A DNA stretch of 64,000 nt from Selenomonas timonae (GTDB lineage Bacteria > Bacillota > Negativicutes > Selenomonadales > Selenomonadaceae): assembly GCF_014250475.1 (NCBI RefSeq), contig NZ_CP060204.1, forward strand, positions 2,287,780 through 2,351,779, read 5' to 3'. Below the pieces are notes generated by a model. The model was not told the DNA's origin, did no database searches, and saw only the letters and a program-made list of their open reading frames with translations. The position numbers and the translations under genes are program-made. Positions 36,104 through 46,654 of the stretch are shown one piece after another; the stretch's first letter is position 1; each line of letters begins with the position of its first letter.

Positions 36104-38160
36104 TTTCCCCTATTTTTCCTATTTTTCTTCTTCGGCAGTTCGCCTTCGAGTTCCACAATCATATCGCGCAGTTCTGCTGCGCGCTCGAATTCGAGGGCGC
36201 GCGATGCCTGCTGCATCTCACGCAGGAGGCTCTTGACAAGGTTCTCGCGCTCCTTCTTGCCGAGCTTCTTCTTCGCCTTGCCGTCTTTCTTGCCGTACGG
36301 CGATTTCTCCTCGGCGGCGACAAGTGTCATCTCGATCAGCGGCACGATGGGCTTCTCGATCGTCTTCGGCGTGATGCCGTGTGCCTCGTTGTATTCGTTC
36401 TGTATCGCGCGGCGGCGCTCCGTCTCGTCGATGGCGCGCTGCATGGAGCCCGTGACGACATCGCCGTACATGATGACGTGCCCGCGCGCGTTGCGTGCGG
36501 CGCGTCCGATGGTTTGGATGAGTGCCGTATCGGAGCGCAGAAAGCCCTCCTTGTCCGCGTCGAGGATGGCGATGAGCGAGACTTCGGGCATATCCAGCCC
36601 CTCACGCAAGAGGTTGATGCCGACGAGCACGTCGAACTCGCCCGCGCGCAGGTCGTGGATGATCTCCGCGCGCTCGATGGTCGCGATGTCCGAGTGGAGG
36701 TAGCGCACCTTGACCCCCGCTTCGCGCAGGTACTCGGTGAGGTTCTCCGCCATGCGCTTTGTGAGCGTCGTGACGAGGACGCGCTCGTTACGCTCGATGC
36801 GCAGGCGAATCTCCGAGAGAAGGTCGTCGATCTGCCCGTCGAGCGGGCGCACCTCGACCACGGGGTCGAGCAGCCCCGTCGGGCGTATGATCTGCTGTGC
36901 AACCTGCTGCGCCTGCTGCATTTCGTACTTGCCGGGAGTCGCCGAGACGTAGACGATCTGGTTGACGCGCGCGGCGAACTCCTCGAACGTCAGCGGGCGG
37001 TTGTCAAATGCGGACGGCAGGCGGAAACCATTGTCCACGAGCGAGATCTTGCGGCTGCGGTCGCCGCCGTACATCGCGTGAATCTGCGGCAGGGTAACGT
37101 GCGACTCGTCGATCATGATGAGGAAGTCCTCGGGGAAGTAGTCGAGCAGTGTATACGGCGTATCCCCTGCTTTCCTATGCGTCAGATGGCGCGAGTAGTT
37201 CTCGATACCCGAGCAGTAGCCCATCTCTTCGATCATCTCAAGGTCGTAGTTCGTGCGTTGTTCGAGCCGCTGCGCTTCGAGGAGTTTGCCCGCGCCCTTG
37301 AGCTCGTCCAGACGCTCCGCAAGCTCCGTGCGGATGTCTGCCATCGCGATTTTCATATCCTCGTCCTCGGTGACGTAGTGGGATGCGGGAAAGACCATCG
37401 AGTGCAGGCGCTCGCCGTAGACATCGCCCGTCATGACATCGAACTCGATGATGCGCTCCACCTCGTCGCCAAACATCTCGATGCGCACGCCGCGGTTGTT
37501 GTAGCCCGCAGGGAAGATTTCCACGACATCGCCGCGCACGCGGAAGCGCCCGCGCTCAAAGGCAATGTCGTTGCGCTCGTAGCGAATGGAGACGAGTTTT
37601 TGCAGGATCGCCTCGCGTGGGATCGTCTGCCCCTTGTGCACGGAGAGCACCATCTCGTGATAGCTCTCCGGCGAGCCGAGGCCGTAGATGCACGACACGC
37701 TCGCAACGATGATGACATCGCGCCGCTCGAACAGCGAACAGGTCGCGGAGTGGCGCAGTTCGTCGATCTCGTCGTTGATGGACGCGTCCTTCTCGATGTA
37801 GGTGTCTGTCTGCGCGATGTATGCCTCGGGCTGGTAGTAGTCGTAGTAACTGACGAAATAGCCGACGTAGTTGTCGGGAAAGAAGGACTTGAACTCGCTC
37901 GCCAGCTGCGCCGCGAGCGTCTTGTTGTGTGCAATGACGAGGGTTGGCCGCTGCACCTGCTCGATGACCTTTGCCATCGTGTAGGTCTTGCCCGTGCCCG
38001 TCGCACCGAGCAGCACCTGCGCTGCCATTCCATTCTCGATGCCGCCCGCAATATCGGCGATTGCCTGCGGCTGATCCCCCATCGGCTCGAACGGTGCGGC
38101 GACCTTGAACGGAATCTCCCCCTCGAATATTGTCGTATTGAGCTTTGGAACCATCGCCAT
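36100..38160 (-). CDS. uvrB: Excinuclease ABC subunit B
   Basis: Damage-verifying helicase of nucleotide excision repair, 686 residues. Walker [20 protein letters not shown], the beta-hairpin region with [11 protein letters not shown], helicase motifs [13 protein letters not shown] and [13 protein letters not shown], and motif [22 protein letters not shown] are all present, as is the C-terminal UVR domain. The frame can be opened 17 codons upstream, but GGGAGGGCAGC directly before ATG 38160 favours this start. Confidence 0.98.
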   Translation of the reverse strand: MAMVPKLNTTIFEGEIPFKVAAPFEPMGDQPQAIADIAGGIENGMAAQVLLGATGTGKTYTMAKVIEQVQRPTLVIAHNKTLAAQLASEFKSFFPDNYVGYFVSYYDYYQPEAYIAQTDTYIEKDASINDEIDELRHSATCSLFERRDVIIVASVSCIYGLGSPESYHEMVLSVHKGQTIPREAILQKLVSIRYERNDIAFERGRFRVRGDVVEIFPAGYNNRGVRIEMFGDEVERIIEFDVMTGDVYGERLHSMVFPASHYVTEDEDMKIAMADIRTELAERLDELKGAGKLLEAQRLEQRTNYDLEMIEEMGYCSGIENYSRHLTHRKAGDTPYTLLDYFPEDFLIMIDESHVTLPQIHAMYGGDRSRKISLVDNGFRLPSAFDNRPLTFEEFAARVNQIVYVSATPGKYEMQQAQQVAQQIIRPTGLLDPVVEVRPLDGQIDDLLSEIRLRIERNERVLVTTLTKRMAENLTEYLREAGVKVRYLHSDIATIERAEIIHDLRAGEFDVLVGINLLREGLDMPEVSLIAILDADKEGFLRSDTALIQTIGRAARNARGHVIMYGDVVTGSMQRAIDETERRRAIQNEYNEAHGITPKTIEKPIVPLIEMTLVAAEEKSPYGKKDGKAKKKLGKKERENLVKSLLREMQQASRALEFERAAELRDMIVELEGELPKKKNRKNRGK

Positions 38161-38199
38161 ATGCTGCCCTCCCTGCTGTTCTCGAAAAGTCATCTCTGT

Positions 38200-38228
38200 A
38201 TTATAGCGCATTCATCGTGCGATGGAAA
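38200..38228 (-). promoter_or_regulatory. Promoter of uvrB-uvrA
   Basis: mRNA sense TTTCCA (38223-38228), 17-nt spacer and perfect TATAAT (38200-38205). No LexA or DinR box is apparent beside it. Confidence 0.6.
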
Positions 38229-38243
38229 TAGCGGCGAATGAAA

Positions 38244-38263
38244 AAGCACCCCGCAGGGTGCTT
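38244..38263 (-). terminator. Terminator of the leuS-HD-GYP transcript
   Basis: 8-bp perfect stem AAGCACCC/GGGTGCTT with a 4-nt loop, followed by TTTC on the minus strand, 14 bp after the HD-GYP-like gene's stop. Confidence 0.78.
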
Positions 38264-38276
38264 CCTGATTGATGCA

Positions 38277-39416
38277 TTAGAGTTTGCTGACCTCTGCTGC
38301 CGTCATGATCTCGACAACGGTGAGATCCTTCACCGTATTGAGGTCGATGAAGCCGCCGTCCGTGAGCTGCACAACGGGCATTGCCGTAACACGCGACTCA
38401 TCGATGTAGACAATGCGCCCTGCCGTGCCGTCCGAGAGGCGCAGCCAGCAGCCGTTGAGCGCGGCGTTGAGCTTGCGCATGAAGAGCACGGCGTACTCGG
38501 AGTCGAGTTTCCCATCCAGAACGTCGGCATAGAGGATCTTGAACACCTCGAACGGCGAGCGCTTCTCCGCATAGGTGCGGCTGGACGCCATCGCGTCATA
38601 GCTGTCGAGCACAGCAAGCACCTTGCCGAACGTTGAGATCTGATCCGCCTCGAGTCCGGACGGATAGCCGGAGCCGTCATTGCGCTCGTGATGCTGAATG
38701 ACTCCATTCATGAGATCCGTGCGGCCGGAGAGATCGCTGCCCTCGAGAAGCTTGAAGCTGTCAACCACGTGGTTCTTGAGGATGTCGAACTCCTCCTCCG
38801 TGAGACGCCCCTTCTTCTCGAGCAGATCCTTTTCTATGAACTGCTTGCCGATGTCGAGGAAGAGTCCCGCAAGCACAAGGTTCTGACGATCCATGCCCAC
38901 AAGCCCCATCCACTTTGCCATCAGTCCGCTGAGAATCGCGAGATGTACGCAGTGGTGTATGTTGTAATCCCCATCCTGATTCATTGTGTAGATCATGGAG
39001 ACCGCCGTTGCGCCCTCCTTGTAAAGGTCGCGCAGGCGTCCGCTCGCCATGACAGGCTGCAGGATATCCATGTTGAGCCGCCCCGTAACGGCAGCCTCCT
39101 GGAAAAGCTTTTCCATCTCGCCGTATACATAGCGGTAGTCCTCGGCGTATTTATCGTCGAGCTTTGCGTCCCGCTCAGGCGTCACAGTCTCCTCAACAGG
39201 CTCTGCCTTGGCCGCCTTTTCCTTCTCTACGGCGGCGAGAATGCTGTCCTCATCGACATAGACGGACGCGATCCCCTTCTCCTTGAGCAGGTTGATCGTG
39301 GCACGATCCAGAACTGTACCGCCCTCAACCAGAACGACCTCCGTCTCGCCTTCGTAGACCGTGCGCCCAATGAGCATTTCCGGCAGGAGGCTCCGAACAG
39401 CAAACGCTTTTAACAT
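38277..39416 (-). CDS. HD-GYP-like domain protein with degenerate HD motif
   Basis: 379 residues. The HD-GYP fold is clear: YNIHHCVHLAILSGLMAKWM (about 151-170), LVLAGLFLDIGKQFIEKDLL, and HHERNDGSGYPSGL (242-255). HD-GYP proteins hydrolyse cyclic di-GMP using a metal site that needs the HD pair. Here the expected His is Leu (residue 187, LFLDIGK), while the GYP part is intact. The protein may therefore be inactive, a c-di-GMP sensor, or use altered metal binding. An N-terminal DUF3391-like region and a PilZ-unrelated C-terminal part flank it. It lies 49 bp after leuS and is probably cotranscribed. Confidence 0.82.
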   Translation of the reverse strand: MLKAFAVRSLLPEMLIGRTVYEGETEVVLVEGGTVLDRATINLLKEKGIASVYVDEDSILAAVEKEKAAKAEPVEETVTPERDAKLDDKYAEDYRYVYGEMEKLFQEAAVTGRLNMDILQPVMASGRLRDLYKEGATAVSMIYTMNQDGDYNIHHCVHLAILSGLMAKWMGLVGMDRQNLVLAGLFLDIGKQFIEKDLLEKKGRLTEEEFDILKNHVVDSFKLLEGSDLSGRTDLMNGVIQHHERNDGSGYPSGLEADQISTFGKVLAVLDSYDAMASSRTYAEKRSPFEVFKILYADVLDGKLDSEYAVLFMRKLNAALNGCWLRLSDGTAGRIVYIDESRVTAMPVVQLTDGGFIDLNTVKDLTVVEIMTAAEVSKL

Positions 39417-39465
39417 GATGATTGATCTCTCCCTTTTCTTCCTTGAACTGAGGTGTTATACCTAT

Positions 39466-41940
39466 TTATCCCTTGACAACAATATTGACCAGCTTGCCGG
39501 GCACGCAGATGACCTTAACGATCTCTTTGCCCGCCGTGAGTTCCTTCGCGCGCGGCAGCTCTGTGACAAGCTGTTCCATCGCCGCCTTGTCCAGATCGGC
39601 GGCAATCTTCACGCGGTCACGCACCTTGCCGTTGATCTGCAGAACCACCTCGATCTCGTCCTGCGTGAGTGCAGATTCATCGTAGGCAGGCCATTTCTGA
39701 GCGTGCACACTGCCCGTAAAGAGGCGTGCCCAGAGTTCCTCTGTGATATGCGGAGCAAACGGCGCGAGCATGCGCAGAAGTGCGCTCCCCGTCTCACGCA
39801 CAAGCGCGGGATTGAGCTCCTTATCCTGAAATGCGTAGAACGCATTGACAAGCTCCATGATGGAGGAGATCGCCGTATTGAACATGAAGCGGTCGCGCAC
39901 GTCCTCTGTGACCTTCTTGATGGTCGTGTGCAGGACGCGGCGCAGCTCGATTTCCTCGGGGGTAAGCGATGCCGTGTCATAGGACTCCGGCGCGCCCTTG
40001 ATCGCCTCCTCGAACTGCAGGAGGATGCGCCAGACACGGTTCAGGAAGCGGAAAGCTCCCTCGACGCCCTGATCGCTCCAGTCCAGATCACGCTCCACAG
40101 GAGCGGCGAAGAGGATGAAGAGTCGCGCCGTATCCGCGCCGTACTTCTCGATGATCTCCTCGGGCGAGACGACGTTGCCGAGCGACTTCGACATCTTTGC
40201 GCCGTCCTTGATGACCATGCCCTGCGTGAGGAGGTTCGTAAACGGCTCATCGAAGTCGAGCATCCCTGCATCGCACAACACCTTCGTGAAGAAGCGTGCA
40301 TAGAGGAGATGCAGGATCGCATGCTCAATGCCGCCGATATACTGATCGACGGGTGCCCAGTAGTTGACCTTGTCCCGATCAAAGGGACGCTCCGTATTGT
40401 GCGGGTCGGCGTAGCGGTAGTAGTACCACGAGGAGCAGATGAAGGTGTCCATCGTGTCCGTCTCGCGCGTCGCGTTGCCGCCGCACTTCGGGCATTTACA
40501 GTGGAGGAAGTGCTCGCTCGATGAGAGCGGCGACACCGTGCCCTGCTCGAACGACACATCCTCGGGCAGGCGTACGGGCAGTTCCTCCTCTGGAACGAGT
40601 ACCTCGCCGCACGCCTCGCAGTTGATGATGGGAATGGGCGCGCCCCAGTAGCGCTGACGCGAGATAAGCCAGTCGCGCAGACGGTAGTTGACGCGGCGCT
40701 TGCCGAAGCCCTGTGCCTCCGCCTCGTCGATGATTGCCCCCATCGCCGCGTGCATCTCCAAGCCCGTGAACTTGCCGGAGTTGATCAGGAAACCTTCCTT
40801 CTCAACATACGCCGCTGTCATGTTCTCAAGGCGCAGCTCACCCTCGGGCGGACGAATCGTGAGGATCTTGCGGATGCCGTACTTCGTCGCAAACATCCAG
40901 TCGCGCTGATCCTCGGAAGGCACTGCCATGACCGCGCCCGTGCCGTACTCGAAGAGGACGTAGTTCGTGATCCAGATCTCGACCTGCTCCCCGTTGAACG
41001 GGTTCATGCAGTACAGACCTGTGAAAATTCCTTCCTTCTCCGACTCGCTTGATGCACGCTCGATATCGGACTGCTTCTTCACGCGCGTGCAGAACGCGCG
41101 GATCTCGTCCGCCTTGTCGCTGATCGCACAGATCTTGTCCACGAGCGGATGCTCGGGTGCGAGTGCGAGGAATGTGATGCCGAATACGGTGTCAGGGCGT
41201 GTTGTGTAGACGGGAATCTCCGTCGCAAGTGCGGGTGCGGGCAGGCGGAATTCCAGTCCCTCGCTGCGCCCGATCCAGTTCTCTTGCATGGTCTTGACGC
41301 GCTCAGGCCACCCCGGCAGCTTCGCAAGATCGGCAAGGAGTTCGTCGGCATAGTCCGTAATCTTGAAGAACCACTGTGCGAGGTTCTTCTTGTGCACCTC
41401 GGACTTGCAGCGCCAGCATTTGCCGTCCTCCACCTGCTCGTTCGCGAGCACGGTGCCGCACGTGTCGCACCAGTTGACGGACGCCGCCTTCTTGTAAGCC
41501 AGCCCCTTCTTGTAGAACAGCTCGAAGAGCCACTGCGTCCAGCGGTAGTAGTCCTCGCGGCAGGTGATGACCTCGCGCGACCAATCGTACGCAAGCCCCA
41601 ATGCGCGCTGCTGGCGCTCCATGTTCTCAATGTTCGCATACGTCCACTGCGCGGGGTGCACCTTGTTCTGGATCGCCGCATTCTCTGCGGGCATGCCAAA
41701 GGAATCGAATCCCATCGGGTGCAGGACGTTGTAGCCCTCCATCGTCCGAAAACGCGCGACCACGTCTCCAATCGAGTAGTTGCGGACATGACCCATGTGG
41801 AGTTTTCCCGACGGATAGGGGAACATCTCAAGCACGTAGTATTTCGGCTTCGTGTCATCCATCTCCGTATGGCAGCTGTGCGCACTCTCCCAGTGCTTCT
41901 GCCACTTCGCCTCAATCTCCTGCGGGCAATATCTCTCCAC
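39466..41940 (-). CDS. leuS: Leucyl-tRNA synthetase
   Basis: Charges tRNA-Leu; 824 residues. The class I signatures are HMGH in [19 protein letters not shown] and KMSKS in [18 protein letters not shown]; the CP1 editing domain lies between, and a zinc-like [16 protein letters not shown] pair is seen. The open frame begins at a GTG 13 codons upstream (41979), but GGGAGGAG fits the GTG at 41940, giving [17 protein letters not shown], the usual family start. No T-box leader is evident; the leader contains only a small hairpin. Confidence 0.97.
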   Translation of the reverse strand: MERYCPQEIEAKWQKHWESAHSCHTEMDDTKPKYYVLEMFPYPSGKLHMGHVRNYSIGDVVARFRTMEGYNVLHPMGFDSFGMPAENAAIQNKVHPAQWTYANIENMERQQRALGLAYDWSREVITCREDYYRWTQWLFELFYKKGLAYKKAASVNWCDTCGTVLANEQVEDGKCWRCKSEVHKKNLAQWFFKITDYADELLADLAKLPGWPERVKTMQENWIGRSEGLEFRLPAPALATEIPVYTTRPDTVFGITFLALAPEHPLVDKICAISDKADEIRAFCTRVKKQSDIERASSESEKEGIFTGLYCMNPFNGEQVEIWITNYVLFEYGTGAVMAVPSEDQRDWMFATKYGIRKILTIRPPEGELRLENMTAAYVEKEGFLINSGKFTGLEMHAAMGAIIDEAEAQGFGKRRVNYRLRDWLISRQRYWGAPIPIINCEACGEVLVPEEELPVRLPEDVSFEQGTVSPLSSSEHFLHCKCPKCGGNATRETDTMDTFICSSWYYYRYADPHNTERPFDRDKVNYWAPVDQYIGGIEHAILHLLYARFFTKVLCDAGMLDFDEPFTNLLTQGMVIKDGAKMSKSLGNVVSPEEIIEKYGADTARLFILFAAPVERDLDWSDQGVEGAFRFLNRVWRILLQFEEAIKGAPESYDTASLTPEEIELRRVLHTTIKKVTEDVRDRFMFNTAISSIMELVNAFYAFQDKELNPALVRETGSALLRMLAPFAPHITEELWARLFTGSVHAQKWPAYDESALTQDEIEVVLQINGKVRDRVKIAADLDKAAMEQLVTELPRAKELTAGKEIVKVICVPGKLVNIVVKG

Positions 41941-41972
41941 TATACTCTTGCTCCTCCCAGTATCCAAACCAA

Positions 41973-41995
41973 ATCTCACAACAAAACCGTGAGAT
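41973..41995 (-). promoter_or_regulatory. Hairpin in the leuS leader
   Basis: Perfect 7-bp stem ATCTCAC/GTGAGAT with a 9-nt loop between the promoter and the ribosome site. Only TT follows it, so it is a weak terminator candidate at best. Function unknown. Confidence 0.4.
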
Positions 41996-42019
41996 ATTTT
42001 CTTTTAATAGTTTTGATTC

Positions 42020-42049
42020 ATTATACATGAAACGGGATGAACGCGTCAA
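42020..42049 (-). promoter_or_regulatory. Promoter of leuS
   Basis: mRNA sense TTGACG (42044-42049), 18-nt spacer and perfect TATAAT (42020-42025), about 80 bp before the start codon. Confidence 0.75.
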
Positions 42050-42194
42050 TCATTATTCATATTTTTCGTCACAAAAATACGGACTTTTTTCCTATATCCC
42101 TATCCGTCTAAATACAACGGCATACCTCGTGCATTCCCTGTTTGTTCGTGGTACAATGACGATGCAACATAATTTTTATGAAGGAGGGGTATCG

Positions 42195-42947
42195 TTGGAG
42201 CACTATCTTGCGGGTGTCGCCACACATATGGGGCCAACGCTTGCGATCTTCTTCGCGGCATTCATCCAATCCATCACGGGCTTCGGTCTCGTCATCATCG
42301 CCGCCCCCCTCCTGATGTTCTTCTACGAGCCGAAGCTGACCGTGCCGATCATGCTGCTGCTCGCATGCAGCGGTAACGCCGTACAGGGCTTCCTCATGCG
42401 GCGGCAGGCGAATCTGCCGCTCGTGCGCTGGATGTATCTCGGCATGCTCCTCGGCCAGCCCGTCGGCTTCTTTTTCTTCACCTACATCTCGAACGACGCG
42501 CTGAAGGTCTTCATCAACGTTGTTGTCCTGCTAAGTCTCCTCCTCATGCAGATCTCGCACCGCCGCATCCCGGAATGCCGGCGCAACACGATCATCACGG
42601 GCATGCTCTCGGGCTTCACGGCGATCACGACGGGCATGGGCGGTCTGCCGTTCCTGATCTACCTTGCCTACACCTCCATGCCTCCTAATGTCTTCCGTGC
42701 AACCTGCTTCGTCTACTTCTTCCTCGGCAATGCAACCTCACTCGTCAGCTACCTCATCGGCGGTTTTCCGCTTACGGCGGCATTCAACGAGTTCATCTAT
42801 CTCCTGCCCGCGCTCGCCGTCGGCATCATCGCGGGACGCGAGAGCATGCGCTTTATGCCTGCCGCTCTCTTTCGCAAACTCGTCTTCGCCATGCTCTACG
42901 TCGCCTCCACTTATACCATCGTATCCATTCTAATGAAATCGTTCTGA
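42195..42947 (+). CDS. TSUP (TauE/SafE) family membrane permease
   Basis: 250 residues, about eight hydrophobic helices. The N-terminal FFAAFIQSITGFGLVIIAAPLL is the family hallmark, and the repeat half starts at TGMLSGFTAITTGMGGLPFL. Members move sulfonates, sulfite, sulfate or organic acids across the inner membrane; substrate unknown. The frame is open far upstream into the leuS gene, but AAGGAGGGG lies 5 nt before the TTG at 42195, which is taken as start. It shares a bidirectional terminator with the convergent FIST-MCP gene. Confidence 0.85.
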   Translation: MEHYLAGVATHMGPTLAIFFAAFIQSITGFGLVIIAAPLLMFFYEPKLTVPIMLLLACSGNAVQGFLMRRQANLPLVRWMYLGMLLGQPVGFFFFTYISNDALKVFINVVVLLSLLLMQISHRRIPECRRNTIITGMLSGFTAITTGMGGLPFLIYLAYTSMPPNVFRATCFVYFFLGNATSLVSYLIGGFPLTAAFNEFIYLLPALAVGIIAGRESMRFMPAALFRKLVFAMLYVASTYTIVSILMKSF

Positions 42948-42985
42948 CACAGAAAAAGCGCGGCATCATCCGCGCTTTTTCTGTG
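42948..42985. terminator. Bidirectional terminator between the TSUP and FIST-MCP genes
   Basis: Perfect 16-bp inverted repeat (42948-42963 and 42970-42985) with loop CATCAT; A5 and T5 runs within the arms give T-runs in both directions. Confidence 0.9.
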
Positions 42986-42998
42986 CTGTGAAATTTTC

Positions 42999-45101
42999 TC
43001 AGCGAATGGAGCGGAGCACCGTCTCCAGCTCATCGTAGCGCTCGGTCAGCTGCGCGCCGAGCTTTGCCATACGATCAATGGCCTCCGTCGAGCGTTGAAT
43101 CGCGCCGAGTCCATCGTCCAGACTTTTCTTCAGATCCGCCATGCGCCCGTCAAATCCCTGCTCGAAATTCTCCACCTGATCCTCAAGTGCATGATTCGTC
43201 GCGAGCATCTTGTCGATCTCCTGCACGTCACGCAGGAGCTCCCCAATCGCCTCATCCGACGCCTCGAGGCGCTCACGCGTGTTCTCGGAGAGCTTTCGCA
43301 CCTCGCCCGCAACAACGGCGAAACCACGCCCCATCTCGCCCGCACGCGCCGCCTCGATCGCTGCATTGAGCGCGAGGAGGTTGATCTGCGCGGAGATCTC
43401 CGTAATCATGTTCATGACCTGCTCGATCTTTTTCGTGCTCTCCGTGAGACGTTCGAGCTTCGGCGTGATCTCAGCATTCCGTCCGAGTAGCTCCTTCGTC
43501 ATGTCGCCCTGACCGCCGAGCCCGCTACTCAGCTTGTCAATGAGACCGGAAACGTTCTCGGCACTTTCGCCGACGCGCGCCATCGCCTTGGACATGCCCG
43601 CCATCTCGCCGCGGTACTCGTTGAATTCACCTATAATACTGTCCTTGAGGCGCCCAATGATCTCAAGACGGCTGACCTCGTGCTCGAGGAAGGATTTCTG
43701 ACAGAGCGCATAGACGGATGGGAAGCGGTTCATATAGCCGTCATAGAAGCCGCCGCCCGAGAGCTGATAAAAGAAGATCGCCGTCAGCGTCTCGTTGATG
43801 TGCATACCTGCGATTTCACCGAGCGCTGAGTAGCCCGCCACAGGGAATCCGTCAAAGAGGTCGGCACGGCCGATTTCGTCCGCAAAGGTCAGACGGCGCA
43901 GGATGCAGTCATTCATCACGACTCCGATGGGCGCGGGTTTGCCCTTGGAAAATCCCGCATAGTCCGCCTGCAGCGTCTCGAGGAATTTTTCACGGCGCAT
44001 GAGATAGAGCTCTTCGCCCGTCGTAATGTCACAGAAGAAGTGCATGCGCTTCGTCGCCTCGTCAATCTTCTGCAGAGAGCGGATGTAGAACTGATTGCCG
44101 ACGTGGGTTGCAAATGTATAACCCGCAAGCGCATCCGTGAGTGCCGAGACACTCGAGACATGCAGATAATCCATCAGCACATCCGCGAATAATACGGGAC
44201 GTCCCTCGGCATCGGCAACGGTGTCCACGGTGCGGAACGTCGCATCCGAGCCGATGATCGTCCAGTGCGCCCCCGTCTCCTCCGCTGCCTGCGTCTTGAA
44301 CACGGAGTAGCGGTAGTCCTCGGCGAGCTTCACCACGAGGATAACAGCATGGTTCTCGAGCACCTGCGTGCCGTTGTAGATGTAGGTATGGGAAAAGTCG
44401 AGCGCACCGCCCGCGCTGCCACCGACATACGGGCAGGGCAGGCTCTCCGCCTCGTAGAGTGCCCGCAGGACAAAGGACTCGCACGCGCTCACGCCGTCGA
44501 CGTAGACAAAGGCAAAGGTGTCATCGAAACGCACGGGGAACGGAATGCGCTCAGCACGCACGTCTGCTGTGATCTGCACAACGCGCTCGGCGGGTGTAAG
44601 CGTCGCCTCCCCGCGCCTCATATCCTCGTTGTGCAGAGGGATCGTCATCATATAGGACTGCGCGATCATGCGCTTGCTGAACACCTGCAGGAGCACCTTC
44701 GCACGCCCGTCCGCCGCATCCATGTAGTAGGAGCGCGTGCCTGGGGTGTGTGTCAGTTCGCCGCAGGTCGTCATGAGCAGGAGCTTTACATCGGGCGGCG
44801 AGGCAGACTGCACGGCGCGCGCCACATCGTCCATCGCGAGATCTGCGGAGATAAAGCCGAGCACAATCGCAGGGCCGCCCGGCACATCGTAGAGCTCACG
44901 CAGACGCTCCGCCGTCAGCTCACTGCGCGAGAGATAGGCAGACTTCATGTCGCTGCCGCCCACCGTGCCGAGCCCGGCAAACGGCGCACGCGTCTTCGTT
45001 CCCTCTTCGTGGGCCTGCGGCTCCACGGCAAGAGGCTTCGCCTTGATCCGATCCGCGAGCGAGACCTCTTCCCTTTTCTTATTCCCAAACAATCCGAACA
45101 T
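42999..45101 (-). CDS. Soluble FIST-domain methyl-accepting chemotaxis-type receptor
   Basis: 700 residues without membrane segments. Residues about 60-420 form FIST N and C sensor domains ([57 protein letters not shown], then [19 protein letters not shown]). After about residue 470 comes a long coiled coil and the MCP signalling tip with [26 protein letters not shown] domains are thought to sense small ligands such as amino acids. The MCP part ends soon after the tip, so the C-terminal methylation helix is short. It would signal to CheA in the cytoplasm. It has its own promoter. Confidence 0.9.
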   Translation of the reverse strand: MFGLFGNKKREEVSLADRIKAKPLAVEPQAHEEGTKTRAPFAGLGTVGGSDMKSAYLSRSELTAERLRELYDVPGGPAIVLGFISADLAMDDVARAVQSASPPDVKLLLMTTCGELTHTPGTRSYYMDAADGRAKVLLQVFSKRMIAQSYMMTIPLHNEDMRRGEATLTPAERVVQITADVRAERIPFPVRFDDTFAFVYVDGVSACESFVLRALYEAESLPCPYVGGSAGGALDFSHTYIYNGTQVLENHAVILVVKLAEDYRYSVFKTQAAEETGAHWTIIGSDATFRTVDTVADAEGRPVLFADVLMDYLHVSSVSALTDALAGYTFATHVGNQFYIRSLQKIDEATKRMHFFCDITTGEELYLMRREKFLETLQADYAGFSKGKPAPIGVVMNDCILRRLTFADEIGRADLFDGFPVAGYSALGEIAGMHINETLTAIFFYQLSGGGFYDGYMNRFPSVYALCQKSFLEHEVSRLEIIGRLKDSIIGEFNEYRGEMAGMSKAMARVGESAENVSGLIDKLSSGLGGQGDMTKELLGRNAEITPKLERLTESTKKIEQVMNMITEISAQINLLALNAAIEAARAGEMGRGFAVVAGEVRKLSENTRERLEASDEAIGELLRDVQEIDKMLATNHALEDQVENFEQGFDGRMADLKKSLDDGLGAIQRSTEAIDRMAKLGAQLTERYDELETVLRSIR

Positions 45102-45137
45102 AATTTACCTCCCTATCTGCAAAGGCGCTTTAATGTA

Positions 45138-45166
45138 ATTATAACATCTCTCTACCTTCTCCGCAA
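45138..45166 (-). promoter_or_regulatory. Promoter of the FIST-MCP gene
   Basis: mRNA sense TTGCGG (45161-45166), 17-nt spacer, TATAAT (45138-45143) with an extended TG one base upstream. The -35 lies in the last codons of the upstream permease gene. Confidence 0.65.
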
Positions 45167-46501
45167 TAAGCGATAGAGAATCATGGGAACAACGAGCATG
45201 GGCACACCGAGATAGAGCGCGGAACGCAGCTCAGGCATAAAGATCATGAAGGCGAGGCAGAAGACCTGCGCCCAGATGCCGAAGAGGGTCACGTACGGAA
45301 AAAACGGCATGCGGTAGCGCAGGAGCTCCACCTGCCCCTCCGCCTCGAGCCTGCGCCGCCGCCGATACTGACTCCAGCAAATCGAGATCCACGCCACCGC
45401 GCCCGAGAAGCCCGAGAGCGCGAGCAGATAGGTATAGAGTTCGGCGTGCGGGTTCATCGCATAGATCGCAATGACGCCCCAGCAGAAGAGGATGGAGGCG
45501 TAGATTGCGCGCGAGGGGACGCCCTTTGCGCTGAGTCCTTCGAGTACGCGCGGTGCCATGCCCATGGTCGCAAGCGCGTGCACCGTCCGCGCCGCACCGT
45601 AGAGCCCCGAGTTCGAGCAGGAGATCGCCGCTGTGAGTACGACGAGCGAGAAGAGCGCTGCGAGATGCGAGAATCCGTGCTCGGCGAGCGCCGCCGCAAA
45701 GACGCTCTCGCTGAGCGAGGCGTGATCCCACGGCAGAATTGAGATAAGGAGGGTGATCGGCACGATGTAGAGCGCGATGATGCGCCACGTCACATTGCGC
45801 ACCGCCGTCGGTATGCTGCGTGCGGGATCGGCAGTCTCTCCCGCCGCGAGACCGATGATCTCTGTCCCTTGAAAGTTCACAAGGATAATGACCATCGTGA
45901 GTGCGATGCTCCAATAGCCGTGCGGGGCGAAGCCGCCGCTGCCGAGCAGAATACGCGTCCCGATATAGCCCTCCTCACCGATGAGTCCAAGGCAGATGAG
46001 GAGCGCGACCACGCTGAACGCAACGAGCGCAGTCACCTTGATGAGCGAGAGCCAGAACTCGCTCTCACCGAATTTATCGACACGAAACAGATTGAGAATG
46101 GTGACGATGAGACCGAAGAACACCGCCCACCAGATTGTCCCGATCTCCGGGAAAAAGCCATTCATGATGATGCCGGCGGCGATCATCTCCGACGGCACAT
46201 AGGAGACCCATGTCACCCAATACGACCAGCCGACACCGCACGCCCACGTCGCCGAGATATTCTCGCGCGCGTAGACGACAAAGGAGCCCGAGAGCGGCTT
46301 TTCCACCGCGAGCTCGGCGAGGCAGAGCATGACCGCGAGGACGATGACGCCCCCGAGGAGATAGGAGATCATGGCAGCAGGTCCCGCCTGCTCGAGCACA
46401 TAGCCCGTTCCGAGGAAGTATCCGCTCCCGATGACGCCGCCGAGAGAGATGAACTGAAGATGTCTGTGCTTCAGCTTCCGTTTCATTGTGGATTCGCCCA
46501 T
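45152..46501 (-). CDS. Amino acid permease, APC superfamily
   Basis: 449 residues, twelve hydrophobic segments. The start KRKLKHRHLQFISLGGVIGSGYFLGTG is the classic amino-acid-permease (AAT/LysP/GabP) N-terminus, and LVNFQGTEIIGLAAGETADPARSIP is the central conserved segment. Substrate cannot be assigned; basic, aromatic and GABA permeases share these motifs. ATGs at 46501 and 46486 are both possible, with no strong ribosome site. Promoter region not obvious. Confidence 0.88.
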   Translation of the reverse strand: MGESTMKRKLKHRHLQFISLGGVIGSGYFLGTGYVLEQAGPAAMISYLLGGVIVLAVMLCLAELAVEKPLSGSFVVYARENISATWACGVGWSYWVTWVSYVPSEMIAAGIIMNGFFPEIGTIWWAVFFGLIVTILNLFRVDKFGESEFWLSLIKVTALVAFSVVALLICLGLIGEEGYIGTRILLGSGGFAPHGYWSIALTMVIILVNFQGTEIIGLAAGETADPARSIPTAVRNVTWRIIALYIVPITLLISILPWDHASLSESVFAAALAEHGFSHLAALFSLVVLTAAISCSNSGLYGAARTVHALATMGMAPRVLEGLSAKGVPSRAIYASILFCWGVIAIYAMNPHAELYTYLLALSGFSGAVAWISICWSQYRRRRRLEAEGQVELLRYRMPFFPYVTLFGIWAQVFCLAFMIFMPELRSALYLGVPMLVVPMILYRLLRRR

Positions 46502-46592
46502 GGGCTTTCTAACACGACCTTTCTTCCCGATTGCACTGGATGAAAATGCGCCTTTATCATACTACAAGAACGCATAGATTACTACGATTTAT

Positions 46593-46621
46593 TTGACAAA
46601 GCTGTAAATTTTTATTATCAT
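46593..46621 (+). promoter_or_regulatory. Promoter of the DUF3298-like and YigZ genes
   Basis: Perfect TTGACA (46593-46598), 17-nt spacer, TATCAT (46616-46621), followed by an AAGGAGGAG ribosome site before the ATG at 46655. Confidence 0.75.
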
Positions 46622-46654
46622 CATTAGCAACTATGTAAAGGAGGAGCTAGTATT

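Noticed and set aside
41941..42060. Possible T-box leader of leuS
   Set aside because: The leader is only about 80 nt and lacks the specifier stem and the conserved T-box sequence; only a small 7-bp hairpin is present.
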